From Doryteuthis pealeii (lineage: Eukaryota > Mollusca > Cephalopoda > Myopsida > Loliginidae), in NCBI GenBank assembly GCA_023376005.1, contig CM042145.1, positions 14,447,151 through 14,511,150 of the forward strand: a DNA stretch of 64,000 bases. The letters run 5' to 3'. The notes below the pieces were generated by a model. The model worked only from the letters and a program-made list of their open reading frames with translations, did not search any database and was not told the DNA's origin. How positions within the stretch are numbered: position 1 is the stretch's first letter; the number at the start of each line of letters is the position of its first letter. Below are positions 9,921-19,700 of the stretch, in pieces. The position numbers and the translations under genes were made by a program.

Positions 9921-10329
9921 TTTGAAGATATTGAACCTAGATTATATTTTCATTAGACACATTAAGCTCATTGTGGTTGTTAATGATAAGAAACTAGTCA
10001 TTAATTATCAAGGCTATGTTAATAGAAGAATCAACAAGAATCTGAGGAATAGTTTTGATATAGATAATTCAATAGTTAATATTTTATCTTAAAAGCTGTA
10101 GCATCACATGCAAATGTGATAGACTATAAAAGTAGTCTGCCTCAGTAGACTTTTGAAGTCCTTAATCGTAGACTATTTGAGGCTATGAGCCAAGCCATCT
10201 TGTAGAGTGCTGAAGGGGTGCTAGCTACTCTACAACACTATCTTTGCTGATGGTTTCCATAGAAACGAAGTGTTTTTGATATTCAAAGACAGGTGGCAAC
10301 GTTTTGGCTCAAGGGCAGATAATCAAATA

Positions 10330-10541
10330 TTGCACACCCAATAAAAACATTTCATTAAAACCAAATTGGAATATAACGAACATATTTCGATAAAATGAAC
10401 TCTGAACACATTTTGATAGAATAAACTTTGAACACATTTTGATAAAACTAAGTTTGAACACAATAAACATATTACAATAAAACCAACTTTAAATACATTT
10501 CAATTTTGATAAACCCAACTTTGAATATAACAAAAACATTT
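10330..10541. repeat. Degenerate minisatellite continuation
   Basis: Diverged units of the same pattern (GAACACATTTTGATAAAA, ACTTTGAACACA) continue here and resume at 11031-11065 after an R3 element. The array therefore once spanned about 1.5 kb before interruption and decay. Confidence 0.7.
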
Positions 10542-11030
10542 AGGTATATTCGCGGAGTTCCGTCCCGGCCTCCTGCCTCAAAAACTGCTAGACGGTGACT
10601 GCTGAAAAAAACAGCTACGATTGAAGTCCGTAGCCAAAGCGGTGTCACTTTAAAAAAAAATAGGGTTAGGGTTGAGGCTAGGGTTGGGGTTGGGGTTGGG
10701 GTTTAGGGTTAGTTTAATGGGAAAATAAATAAATAATTTGGGCTCTGTTTTTTCTGGGTCACTCTGTATACAGGTTGACCCAGAAAAAACAGAACCCACA
10801 AATTTTGTAATAAAACTGTTAATTTTAACTAGGGGGGTTTAGGGTTAGGGTTTAGGGTTGGGGTTGGGTTTTCGGGAAAAACGCCATAAGTGGGTTGTTT
10901 TTTTTGTTTTGTTTTCAAGTGACACCGCTTCGGCTACGGACTTCAATCATAGCTGGTGGGTTTTTTTCAACAGCCACCGGCTAGCGGTTTTTGAGGTAGG
11001 AGGCCGGGACGGAACTCCGCGAAGAGTACC
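10542..11030. mobile_element. R3 foldback MITE inside minisatellite
   Basis: Inverted arms (TTCGCGGAGTTCCGTCCCGG with its complement CCGGGACGGAACTCCGCGAA) are flanked by the 8-bp duplication AAACATTT at 10534-10541 and 11031-11038. Internal features are TTAGGG/TTGGGG-like runs and a perfect inner hairpin around 10741-10798 (TTTTTTCTGGGTCA with TGACCCAGAAAAAA-type pairing). Confidence 0.9.
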
Positions 11031-11208
11031 AAACATTTCAACAAAACCAACTTTGAACACAAGTATTTACTATTTATGAAAACAAAAATACAAGGAGTTT
11101 TTTCATTAAAATTTTATTTTATGGATTTTTTTTCATCTTGAAAAATAAAAAAGGGGTAAATTTTATGAGCAAATGGAGAAATGAGTTTAGAGTGAACTCA
11201 AATCTGTA

Positions 11209-11314
11209 TTGTAGAATAATCATACTAGTTCCAATTACCGTCGTATTGGGTTACAACTGCTTGCTGCCTTGTCTTACCAATTCGATGGTAATTGGAACTA
11301 GTATGATTATTCTA
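11209..11314. repeat. LTR-end foldback
   Basis: The right ~75 bp match the 3' end of the solo LTR at 43599-43903 (TGCCTTGTCTTACCAATTCG ... TGATTATTCTACA). The left 30 bp are the exact reverse complement of the right end, giving a perfect-ended palindrome. Confidence 0.8.
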
Positions 11315-11960
11315 CATGTATATATACACAAAATGAATATATTTCACATATCAAATTTTTCACTTCGTTCTATTACTCTTATTATTTTCTATGGTCAATC
11401 TTTATTTTGAATAGTACAAAATAAAAAACACCCTCCGGTCGATGTAAAAATAGATTTTTGAAACATATTGCCTGAGAGGTGGGAGTAAAAAATTCAATGT
11501 CAGCGAGTTTGTACCCTAAGTAAGTAAAATCATCAAATTCATTAAAGGATCAAAAAATAAAACAATTTGAAATGTAAACTTTAAATATGTATTAAAATAA
11601 AACAAACTATATATAGATATATAATACCAGTTATGTATTTATTAAAACTTGTTTTAAAAAACAATGAGGACTGTCTAATGTTGCATGTTCAAATTTTGAG
11701 TGTATTTATTCTATGTTATGACGATTTTGGGTAATGTGACGTAAGCAGTGACATAATTTTTGTTACAGAGAAAAACCGGAAGTGAATCTCCATTATTAAT
11801 AGATATAATAATTCTGGCTGTCACAATTTCTTCATGTATATATACACAAAATGTATATATTTCACATATCCAATTTTTCACTTCGTTCTATTACTCTTAT
11901 TATTTTCTTTGGTCAATCTTTATTTTGATATAATAATTCTGGCCATCACAATTTCTTCAT
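11315..11960 (+). repeat. Direct-repeat pair, ~95-bp blocks
   Basis: CATGTATATATACACAAAAT ... TTGGTCAATCTTTATTTTGA occurs at about 11313-11410 and again at 11832-11928, nearly identical. The short block ATAATTCTGGC-TCACAATTTC is also repeated around 11809 and 11932. The sequence between them is unique and AT-rich. Confidence 0.75.
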
Positions 11961-12063
11961 TCTAATTTTTCCTCCCAATTCTTTTAAATCATGAAATGGA
12001 AAAAAAGGGTCATAAGATATTAAAGGTTAAATTGCAAATCAAAATTATTTTAGATGTAAAAGG

Positions 12064-12323
12064 GGCTGGTTTAGCTCAGTCGATAGAGTGTTCGGCTAGA
12101 AATCACAAGGTTCCTAGTTCGATACCGGCCCTCGCCAACTCAGCATATGAGTAGCACAGGGATCTGTGCAGTAAAGTAAGGAGCTGATGGTAGGTGTGGT
12201 GCTCCACCTCAGATGCAAAAACAATCTCCTTGGTCTAGCGCTAGTGAAAAGGGGATAGACTCCCTCACTGATTGGCTGATATTGACTTTAGGCCACCCCG
12301 TCAACTTTACTTACTTACTTACT
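12064..12323 (+). mobile_element. S1 tRNA-derived SINE, full length
   Basis: The best-preserved uninterrupted S1. It has the tRNA-like head GGCTGGTTTAGCTCAGTCG with B-box AGTTCGATACC, the body with GAGTAGCACAGGGATCTGTG, CTCCACCTCAGATGC and GGGGATAGACTCCCT, and a 3' end of CTTTAC followed by TTAC repeats. The repeated 3' tetramer is typical of a SINE tail. Confidence 0.9.
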
Positions 12324-12378
12324 ATCATAATATAAAATTATTGAGTATTTGTTTCTCTAAGAATTCTTTTTTCTTATA

Positions 12379-12657
12379 AATCACTAAATAGGACTGAGCC
12401 TATTCTAGAAGTGACCACCTCAAGTGGAATTTATCAGGTTTGAATTCAAAGTTTTCCTTCTCCTAGACTGGTTGCCTAACCAAGGTTAAAGAGCTCAGTC
12501 TACCTTACTATTTTACCCATAGCTGGAGGGAGAGTAGCTGGATTCATACCTTTCCCAAGGGTATTAGCGTTATGTGAACTGTAGTTTCATCCAGGATTTG
12601 AACTTGGGTCGACGAGTCCATTTCCTATGACTCTAACCATTACACCATGCACGCCCA
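12379..12657 (-). mobile_element. S2 SINE, near full length
   Basis: Minus-strand S2 inside the duplicated block, about 95 percent like the copy at 6428-6706 by eye. Confidence 0.85.
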
Positions 12658-12708
12658 ACTAACAGAACAAACATAATGGCGATATTCAGAGTGTAAGTTA
12701 GGCAAAGC

Positions 12709-12947
12709 GGACCATATGCCCTTTAGGCACCCCTTTTGTGATCTTGATTCATAAGGACATGTTTTTCATTTACAATATCAAAATCCGGTTGTTTGTTAGG
12801 GGTTAGGGTTAGGGGTTAATTTTATAATTAAAAAAAAAACTCTATAAATCTTCTGTTAACAAAAAACAGGATTTTGACGGTGTAAATGAAAAACATGTCC
12901 TTATGAATCGAGATCGCAAAAGGTGGTGCCTAAAGGTCATATGGTCC
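12709..12947. mobile_element. R2 foldback MITE, 239 bp
   Basis: Termini GGACCATATG and CATATGGTCC, arms of about 105 bp, centre with TTAGGG-like runs. Perfect 8-bp duplication GGCAAAGC at 12701-12708 and 12948-12955. Confidence 0.92.
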
Positions 12948-13173
12948 GGCAAAGCAACTGTATTCATTGATCAACCTTGTTTTTCTTTTTCATGATGGTA
13001 ATATCAATAAAGATTTCATATTGATCCAATTTTATAACTTAAAGCAGCCAATATGCCAGGCCTGTCAGTCTCCGACGTTCCATCAATGACAATAGAGTTA
13101 CATGTTTTTCCCTCTCTTTTTACCATGTTTGAATATTGTTTTTCCAGTCCAATTGTCTTCTCTAAATATGGCT

Positions 13174-13272
13174 TTCTCAAGGGTATTAGCGCTATGTGAA
13201 CTGTAGCTTTGTCTAGGATTTGAAGTCGGGTCGACGAGTCCATTTCCTATGACTCTAACATGCACCTCCAAC
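13174..13272 (-). mobile_element. S2 SINE fragment
   Basis: Minus-strand head portion of S2 only (GACTCGTCGACCCGACTTCAA on the minus strand, then the GGGTATTAGCGC block). Confidence 0.7.
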
Positions 13273-13349
13273 AAAAAAAATGTGCACAGCAACTTTGAAG
13301 AATGTCTCAGTAGAAGTTAATATGTTCTATCTTCTTTTTAATACAGTAA

Positions 13350-14650
13350 CATAACCTGTGTAGTGATTGTCTTCCCTTCTTGGAATGGGTTGAGACTGGA
13401 AAAGGTTTATCTTCCCTTGCTGCCAGGGTTTGCCACTAGAGGGCATTGCAACCTGGCTATTCAAACTCAGCCCAGGAAAGCTCTCTCTCTCTCTCTCTCT
13501 CTCCAGACATGCACTACTTGTGTCTCTGTCCATTTGGATTTCTGTCACAATTTATGTGTGTCATAAATTGTTAGCAGACCCTGTAGCTGAGAATAAGGGG
13601 CTGTTAACTTTGAGATCACAGAGTGGAAATGTACCAGAGAAACACGTGATTAGTTTAGAGAATTAGATTCAACCAGACTTTGAAGCAGGGCAGACATGCT
13701 GCTGCTGAGGTTGATCTCTCATCTGCACGGTGATATGGGCTAGATAAAATAAAAAGCTTGATCAAGCAACAAAATGTCTCGTTGATTCAATTAATTGCAA
13801 TGACCAAATCATCCCAGTCAAAAGAAGCCTTTAGTAGAAAAAATTAGATAGAAGAACCCAACTAGATGAAATGTCGGTCTGCGAAGAAGAAGAGGAAGCA
13901 GTAAGCAGAAATGAAGTAACCAAGTAAGTCTCTAATCTGTCTCTCTCTCTCTCTAATTTGTCTCTCTATCACTGAAGAACTCTCTCTGAACACTCTCGGA
14001 ACACTCTTGTTTATATACCCGATGTATGATGTTTGATGTGGTATATAACATTTGGGGTGGGGCTTGCCCCCCAACTATAGGCTTATATGTGCCCATTCAA
14101 TGGCCACTATTATACTCTAACTCCATAGAGGTGCTAGTCTCACCTGCCATTTTATAGCCATTAACACACGTGCCTAATATCACTCACATATCTTTATGGA
14201 GAGACCCTTACCACATGGCTCCTGTACAAAGTAAGTGATAACCTTTTGATGTAGGACCTTCATCTCTTCATTGAACTCTTAACTCTGCAAGAACTCTTTC
14301 GTCCTTCCTTAGGACTTTCGTCCTAACTGTTTTGTATTTGTTAAATGTTGCTCAAACAATAAAGTCTGTATTTTGTTATGTACCTCCTTGTTGGATTTTG
14401 TTGCAGAGGTTTTTTTCTGAAGCCTAACGTATTCTAAGAAGTGGTCATAGCCATGGAAGTTAAAACCACATTTAAATCTTACACCTGTATAGTGATTGTC
14501 TGCCCCTGTTTGGATCGATTTGGGTCCAGAAGTGTTATCTTCCCTTGCCGCCAGGTTTTCACTGATAGAGGGCTAGAGTATTTAAGTAGTAGACCGGGAA
14601 TAATTTTTTCATTCCAAACACACAGAAACAAAAACATCCATAAAACTTGT
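13350..14650 (+). mobile_element. Possible degraded LTR-type element
   Basis: Two diverged direct blocks, about 13355-13440 and 14486-14562, share TAGTGATTGTCT and TTATCTTCCCTTGC-GCCAGG. Between them lie CT repeats (13480-13503, 13940-13955), a CAATAAAGTCTGTATTTTG block (about 14358-14378) resembling an LTR polyadenylation region, and a TATTTAAGTA box at 14579. No gag or pol frame survives and the boundaries are uncertain. It could equally be unrelated repeats. Confidence 0.3.
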
Positions 14651-14704
14651 TTGAAACCTTTTGTAGGAAAAGAAGTTTAACATGATATGCCAGATTTATA
14701 AACA

Positions 14705-15480
14705 GAAAATTACCAAAAATCAGGGAATTATCTGATTTTAATAAAATTTTCAGTATTGACTTATTAATTAATGAATTCTTTCTTATAAATTACTGAATCA
14801 TTTCAATCAAACTGATTCAATGAAAATAAATCAAAATTCTTTAAAATAAATACTACCATTTTCACCACCCATACACGCTTTGAGAAAACAATTTATATGC
14901 CTAATTTATATATAAAATTCATTTAAAATATGAAACAACTAATTTGAGGTTTTAGATTTCATATTTTTAGATGCTAAAAATAAATATTTATTTAATGATA
15001 AGCCTACTTTAGTATTATTATCTAATAGTCTTTGAAGAAAATCCAATTGAAAAGTTAGGCCTCCACCCTTTTAGACAGAACAAATATCGATGTATAATTT
15101 TTTCACTGATAATCTAAAAATCAATATACATAAAAAACAGAGTAATTAAAATATCTACCAGAAAAATTTTTTTTTTGCATTCAATTTTCAGATTTTCAGT
15201 ACTTATTTTTTATGAGAGTCGCTCCTTCATTTTTTTTCTTCTATTCACACCATCGGTCTTTTGTTTTTTTTATTCATACTGTAATTAGTTTTAAAAAAAA
15301 AACACTGATATTTTGCGCCCCCAAAATAAGGGGGAGATGGTCAAAATTAAGTGATCTGAAAAAAATTAGAAAGTTTTAAAATTAAACAGCTAATCCATTA
15401 TAAAATTGATTTATTGATAAATCAACCCTGAAAATTTAATTAAAATTAGATAATTTCCTGATTTTTGGTAAATTTTTTCA
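14705..15480. repeat. Degenerate R4-like inverted pair
   Basis: Blocks ACCAAAAATCAGGGAATTAT ... TTTTCAGTATTGAC on the left and GTTG...CTGAAAATTT...TTTCCTGATTTTTGGTA on the right (about 15405-15470) are inverted copies of R4 arm sequence. About 600 bp of AT-rich DNA lies between. A single related arm is at 17515-17640. Confidence 0.6.
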
Positions 15481-16009
15481 AGGGGGGTGTAAATTTATTT
15501 TGTAAAATACGTCTATGTCTCTATGAAGTCAAAATTGGCAGATCCTAATAAATAACTATAAATACTCCTTATTGATTTTTTAAAAATGATTTTCAATGAT
15601 TATTAATCTCTTTGTTTTTTGTTTTTTAAATTTCTATAACTTTGAAAAAAAGTTATTCATATATTGTAAATGAAGTGAAATATTTTTGGATATGTGAAAA
15701 TAAGACCCATTACATGTTTCAACTCTAGCCAAATTTAGATTTACTATTCCAAATATTTATGAAAATATTAGATTATCAAAATAAGAAATTATAAATTTAT
15801 ATGAAAGAAACATTATCAATTGCATACTAAAGATTTATCAACAATGAAAAAAAAAAAATGATAAAAAAAAACAATCATTTTTTTTCTTGAATTTGTTAAC
15901 TTTGACAGGAATAAAATAATATTTTACGAACCATTTTCTTGGTCAATGTTTTGGAAGGCATTTTCTATTTTAAATTTCAGAATGTTTTCATTTGAATCTC
16001 GAGTAAAAG
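15481..16009. other. No recognisable feature
   Basis: Very AT-rich single-copy sequence with homopolymer A runs. Confidence 0.5.
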
Positions 16010-16041
16010 GTGCTTCTTTTACGACTTGTCTTCATGTATCT

Positions 16042-16056
16042 GTTGCCATGGGTAAC
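16042..16056. promoter_or_regulatory. RFX X-box-like site in a CpG-bearing patch
   Basis: GTTGCC-ATG-GGTAAC fits the RFX-factor X-box pattern (RYYNYY, 1-3 spacer, RRNRAC). It lies in a patch (about 16005-16140) with many CpG dinucleotides, unlike its surroundings. An ATG inside the site opens a short frame ending at a weak GTAATA donor near 16110, so an exon is possible but unproven. In animals X-boxes often mark ciliary genes; that link is only a suggestion here. Confidence 0.35.
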
Positions 16057-16558
16057 CGACATCACGATCAAACGAGTACGAGGACGACTCAACTACCGCA
16101 GCCGAGAGTGGTAATAAAATACTTGTACGACCATACGCAAAGACATGAACTAAAACTAAAAAGGAAATAATAAAAAATTAATTTAAAATTTAATTTAAAA
16201 ATAGTCTATTTAGCAATATGCGTTTGTTCGGACCTTTAAGATTTGATGACTTAGTATAATTTCTATATTTTTCTACTTTTCCATATAGAGAAGGATTATA
16301 TAGATAAATAGATAAATAGAGACAAAGATAGATAGATAGATAGAGGGGAGGAGGGAGGGTGAGAGTCTACTAGTATTTTATTGTAAAAATAAAATAAAAT
16401 AATAATAATTTATATAGCATTATTATGTGTATCATGTAGAAAATATGCTTAAAATGTCATTTTTGAAGTGTTTTAAGATTTAATTTATTTAAATTAAGGG
16501 AATAGTTTTAATGCTTTGTTATGTGGTGCTGTATCATTTTTGATAATAAAACAAAAAG

Positions 16559-16612
16559 TAATCTGAATTAAAAATGTGAAAGGTTTTACTTTCACATTTT
16601 TCATTCAGATTA
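16559..16612. repeat. Small palindrome
   Basis: AATCTGAATTAAAAATGTGAAA pairs with the downstream TTTCACATTTTTCATTCAGATT across a short loop; essentially perfect over about 20 bp. Confidence 0.8.
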
Positions 16613-16743
16613 ATTTTTTTTTAAATTAAAAAATTAAAAAAAGGAAATTAAAAAAAAAAAGGGATAAAACGTTTCCAAATGATCATTTACCCCTAAAAAC
16701 ATTGAAAACGCTGTTTTTCTGGAACTATTGTCGTCTGCTATTT

Positions 16744-16746
<3 letters not shown>

Positions 16747-16811
<65 letters not shown>
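16747..16811. repeat. (GA)n microsatellite
   Basis: About 32 uninterrupted GA dinucleotides. Confidence 0.98.
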
Positions 16812-16812
<1 letters not shown>

Positions 16813-18058
16813 GAATAAAAAGTTAAAGTACAGTACATAGTTTAGTTTAGTACAATGAAGAATAAAACAAATTTGGTTCGATTTAAATAAAAGTAAAAAT
16901 AAATAAACAAAAACAAACGAGTTTTAGTCGGTAGATTTTTATTATTTTTTTTCGGTGTTTTACATCAATAACTTTTTTTTGGTATAATCGTGAAATATTG
17001 ATTTAACAAACAGCATGAGTATGTTTTACGGAGTTACTTTGAAAAAAAATGTCTGATTAACCAGCTTGGAATTTTGATTTTAGACAACTCGAGGAGCTAT
17101 TGGATTTCCGTTGTAACAACGGTCCATGATGATACTGATAATTTAATTTTTAGGAAGAAGTGTAGAATTCTAATTAAATTAGCATTTCATAAATTGATTA
17201 TATATCCGTTATATTATAACACTATAACTTAACAACAACATAGGTATACCCAATTTTTCGTCTGCTTTTCATTTTAAAAACGAATTAAAATTAATCAAAT
17301 CGATTATTTAAAGTTGAAAAGTAGTAACATAATGTCGATGAGCATCAGTAAAAAAGCAAAATAATATTACACATGTGATTTATTTTTAATACATTTAAAA
17401 CTATTTTTTCGGTCAATTTTGCTCAAATACAACTTAACATGGCCGCCAAAGTTTCCGTAAAATCCGAGTTTATTGTTTACAAAATAAATTTAACCCTCCC
17501 GATTGAAATTTTTTTTTTAACCAAAAATCAGGTAATTATCCAATTTTAATTAAATTTTCAGTGTTGATATTATTTATCAATTAATGAATTTTATAATGCA
17601 TCAGTTATTTTATTTCAAAACTTTCTGATTATTTAATTGGGTATTTCTGCTATGATAAATTAATATATAAAATGCATTTAAAATATGTATATCTGATATT
17701 ATGTCAGATATACATATTCTAAATGATATTAAGTTTAAAATTACATTTTCTAAATATTCTAAATATTCTAAATAATATAACAGCATTATATGTAAAAATT
17801 TGATTTTAAAAAATTAAAGATTTTTTTTTAATATGTCATATGACATCCAATGCGAATGCATGCCACAAAAAAAATCACTTTTAAATTCTACTGAACATTG
17901 CATTATTGCTAATAAAAATCCCGTAATAGTGTGCAGTTTTTGCTGGATTACGGTTACATACAAAATATAAACATAATGAGAATGTTATTAATATAGTCCC
18001 CCAACGGGAAAGATTACATTAACTATTATCATCATTATTTTATTTCATTTCACTTCGA
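16812..18058. other. Repeat-poor AT-rich DNA
   Basis: None of the common families are present except one R4-like arm at 17515-17640. A YY1-like ACATGGCCGCC lies at about 17438-17448, beside a few CpGs. No coding frame is convincing. Confidence 0.5.
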
Positions 18059-18148
18059 TTCTCACGGGGTGCCAGATATATATCCCGGTGAGGCTTATTA
18101 ATGATTTAATAAGCCTCACCGGGATATATATCGGTCACCCCGTGAGAA
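18059..18148. repeat. Long-armed hairpin, 43-bp arms
   Basis: TTCTCACGGGGTG ... GGTGAGGCTTATTAA (18059-18101) is inverted at 18106-18148 with a 4-bp loop and about two mismatches. It is GC-richer than its surroundings. It may be a tiny MITE or a structured regulatory element about 0.9 kb upstream of the candidate exon. Confidence 0.85.
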
Positions 18149-18539
18149 CCAAAGTCTGTGAGTAAAAAATAGATTTATCAAAAACAAATAACAACAGTCT
18201 CTCTGTAAGGAAAGGCGCCCTTCCTTATGTTTTAAATGTTTAAGGCAATGAAAGTAAGAAAACAAACGACAGTAACGTCAAACTTTACATACATACCATA
18301 CATCATACATACACATATTTTCGTCTGCATTTATACAAATAGATAAGACATTGATAAACAAAATTGTTGTGTCTTTATTTTTTCACGTTTCAGTGGAAGT
18401 AAAAGAAGAAAAAAACATAAATAAAGTTTCTTTTTTACTCTGTGCAGTATGTCGGTTGTAACGATGCGACAAAAATAACAAAGACGATGAACTTTGCCCG
18501 AATCCAACTATGTAGTAAAAAAACCTTACAGATTTCAGT

Positions 18540-18660
18540 TCCATACTCTACTTCCGGAATAACACGTGGGTGTGGAGATATTTGTTACTTGTCTGCTCAC
18601 CCGTAGTTTACAATCGACCATCGTTGCCACATCAGCAAAAGCCCTCACTTCCGCTTTGTA
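18540..18660 (+). promoter_or_regulatory. Candidate promoter with ETS and E-box sites
   Basis: This patch has locally raised CpG and GC content. It carries two ETS-like cores (ACTTCCGG near 18550, CACTTCCGC near 18648) and an E-box CACGTG near 18563, 330-450 bp upstream of the candidate start codon. No TATA box is evident. This is inference from motif content only. Confidence 0.35.
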
Positions 18661-18990
18661 GTAAAAAAAAAAAAAAAGAGAAAAGAAAGAAAAATTAAGA
18701 GGAAAAAAAAAAGAAGAAGCACGAAGCCAACTTGTGTTGGTTGTAACAACTTAACAAGTCGCAACGGAATCATAAATTAAATTCCGATGTTGTCTTTTCA
18801 CAGACATCCGTGAGGACATGTCCAGGAAACAATACCGTTTTATTTCTTCTTCTGTTATTAATTGTGTTAAAAACTGTCTCACATAAAAATCGGCCGCTTT
18901 TCTTTTTTTTTTTTTTTTTTTTGAAGTTTAGAAAGGAGGACTGACCTAGACTCAGTTGTCTTCCGTTTGTGATTCCCTCCCAGAAAAATA

Positions 18991-19077
18991 ATGGATAGTA
19001 TGGAAGATAGTGGCTTTGATAGTGATCCAAAGCCAGCTTCTCAAACAGACCAATTCAAAACACCAACGTCAGCATCG
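18991..19077 (+). CDS. Candidate first coding exon, unknown protein
   Basis: An ATG at 18991 (context AATAATGG) opens 29 codons that end exactly at TCG followed by a consensus splice donor GTAAGT (19078-19083), so the intron would be phase 0. The acidic, serine-rich N-terminus contains DSGFDS, which matches the DSGxxS phosphodegron recognised by beta-TrCP-type ubiquitin ligases. It also contains a proline-directed KTPTS stretch. The region around it is free of common repeats and has promoter-like motifs upstream. I do not recognise the protein. The next exon is not identifiable in the window, either because it is small, far downstream, or because the prediction is wrong. An earlier in-frame start is not visible. 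Confidence 0.45.
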
Positions 19078-19289
19078 GTAAGTTTAAAAGTCAATTTATT
19101 ACGGACAACTTTCCTTCATATTTCATTATTTATGTATTTTAATTTAAAACAAAAAAAAACTATCAGTCTTCAAAAATACTTTGGTTGGGCAATTATTTTT
19201 TTAAATCTTTATTTTCAACTTTTTTTTTATTTTTTTATATTAAAATAATTAGTTATCAAATAAACCAAAGTCTGGGAGAACAGAATTCT

Positions 19290-19700
19290 CATACCTAGTT
19301 TGGCACAAGGATAAAAATGTGGGGGGCCCCAACTCTGGATCGAACTCGCTGCTATACAGTAGTAATTGTCAACAAGACCAGCTTTAATCATAACTTATTC
19401 CACACTTGATCATACTATTTACTTTAGTCTGGCACAAGACTACAAATATAAGAGCCTCTACACAAACTAACAAACTTAGATTTACGGTAGTAGTCGGCAC
19501 CTCCTACACAAAACATTAATTATTTGTTTATTGGAAATATTATTTATCTAAATAAATAAATAAAAGCAATATATTACTTTAAGGCACCTCACGTGGTGTA
19601 ATAATGGTTGGATGGCGAGTTAGGCTAGCAGACCATTAGTGAGTTCGATTCTCACTGAGTGCCCCACGATTAAGCTAAGCTTACTACAACTTTAGTCGAG
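19290..19700. mobile_element. S3 SINE-like fragments
   Basis: A minus-strand fragment at about 19295-19375 (TTGGCACAAGG ... GATCGAACTCGCT) and a plus-strand copy at 19584-19700 have a tRNA-like head (GTGGTGTAATAATGGTTGG and B-box GAGTTCGATTCTCACT). S3 copies recur at about 31.6, 38.0, 44.9 and 57.7 kb. Confidence 0.65.

Larger units (their letters stand above)
12377..13170. repeat. Local duplication, copy B (pair with 6428-7207)
   Basis: Same S2-host-R2-host order as copy A. It ends at CTCTAAATATGGCTTT, after which the two copies diverge (another S2 fragment follows here). Confidence 0.85.

Noticed and set aside
9541..10020. CRISPR array
   Set aside because: Repeats are imperfect, spacers are not unique and of constant length, and the genome is clearly animal-like; it is a minisatellite.
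17438..17530. Coding start at ATGGCCGCC
   Set aside because: The frame quickly becomes low-complexity and lacks a convincing donor; the motif is noted only as YY1-like.
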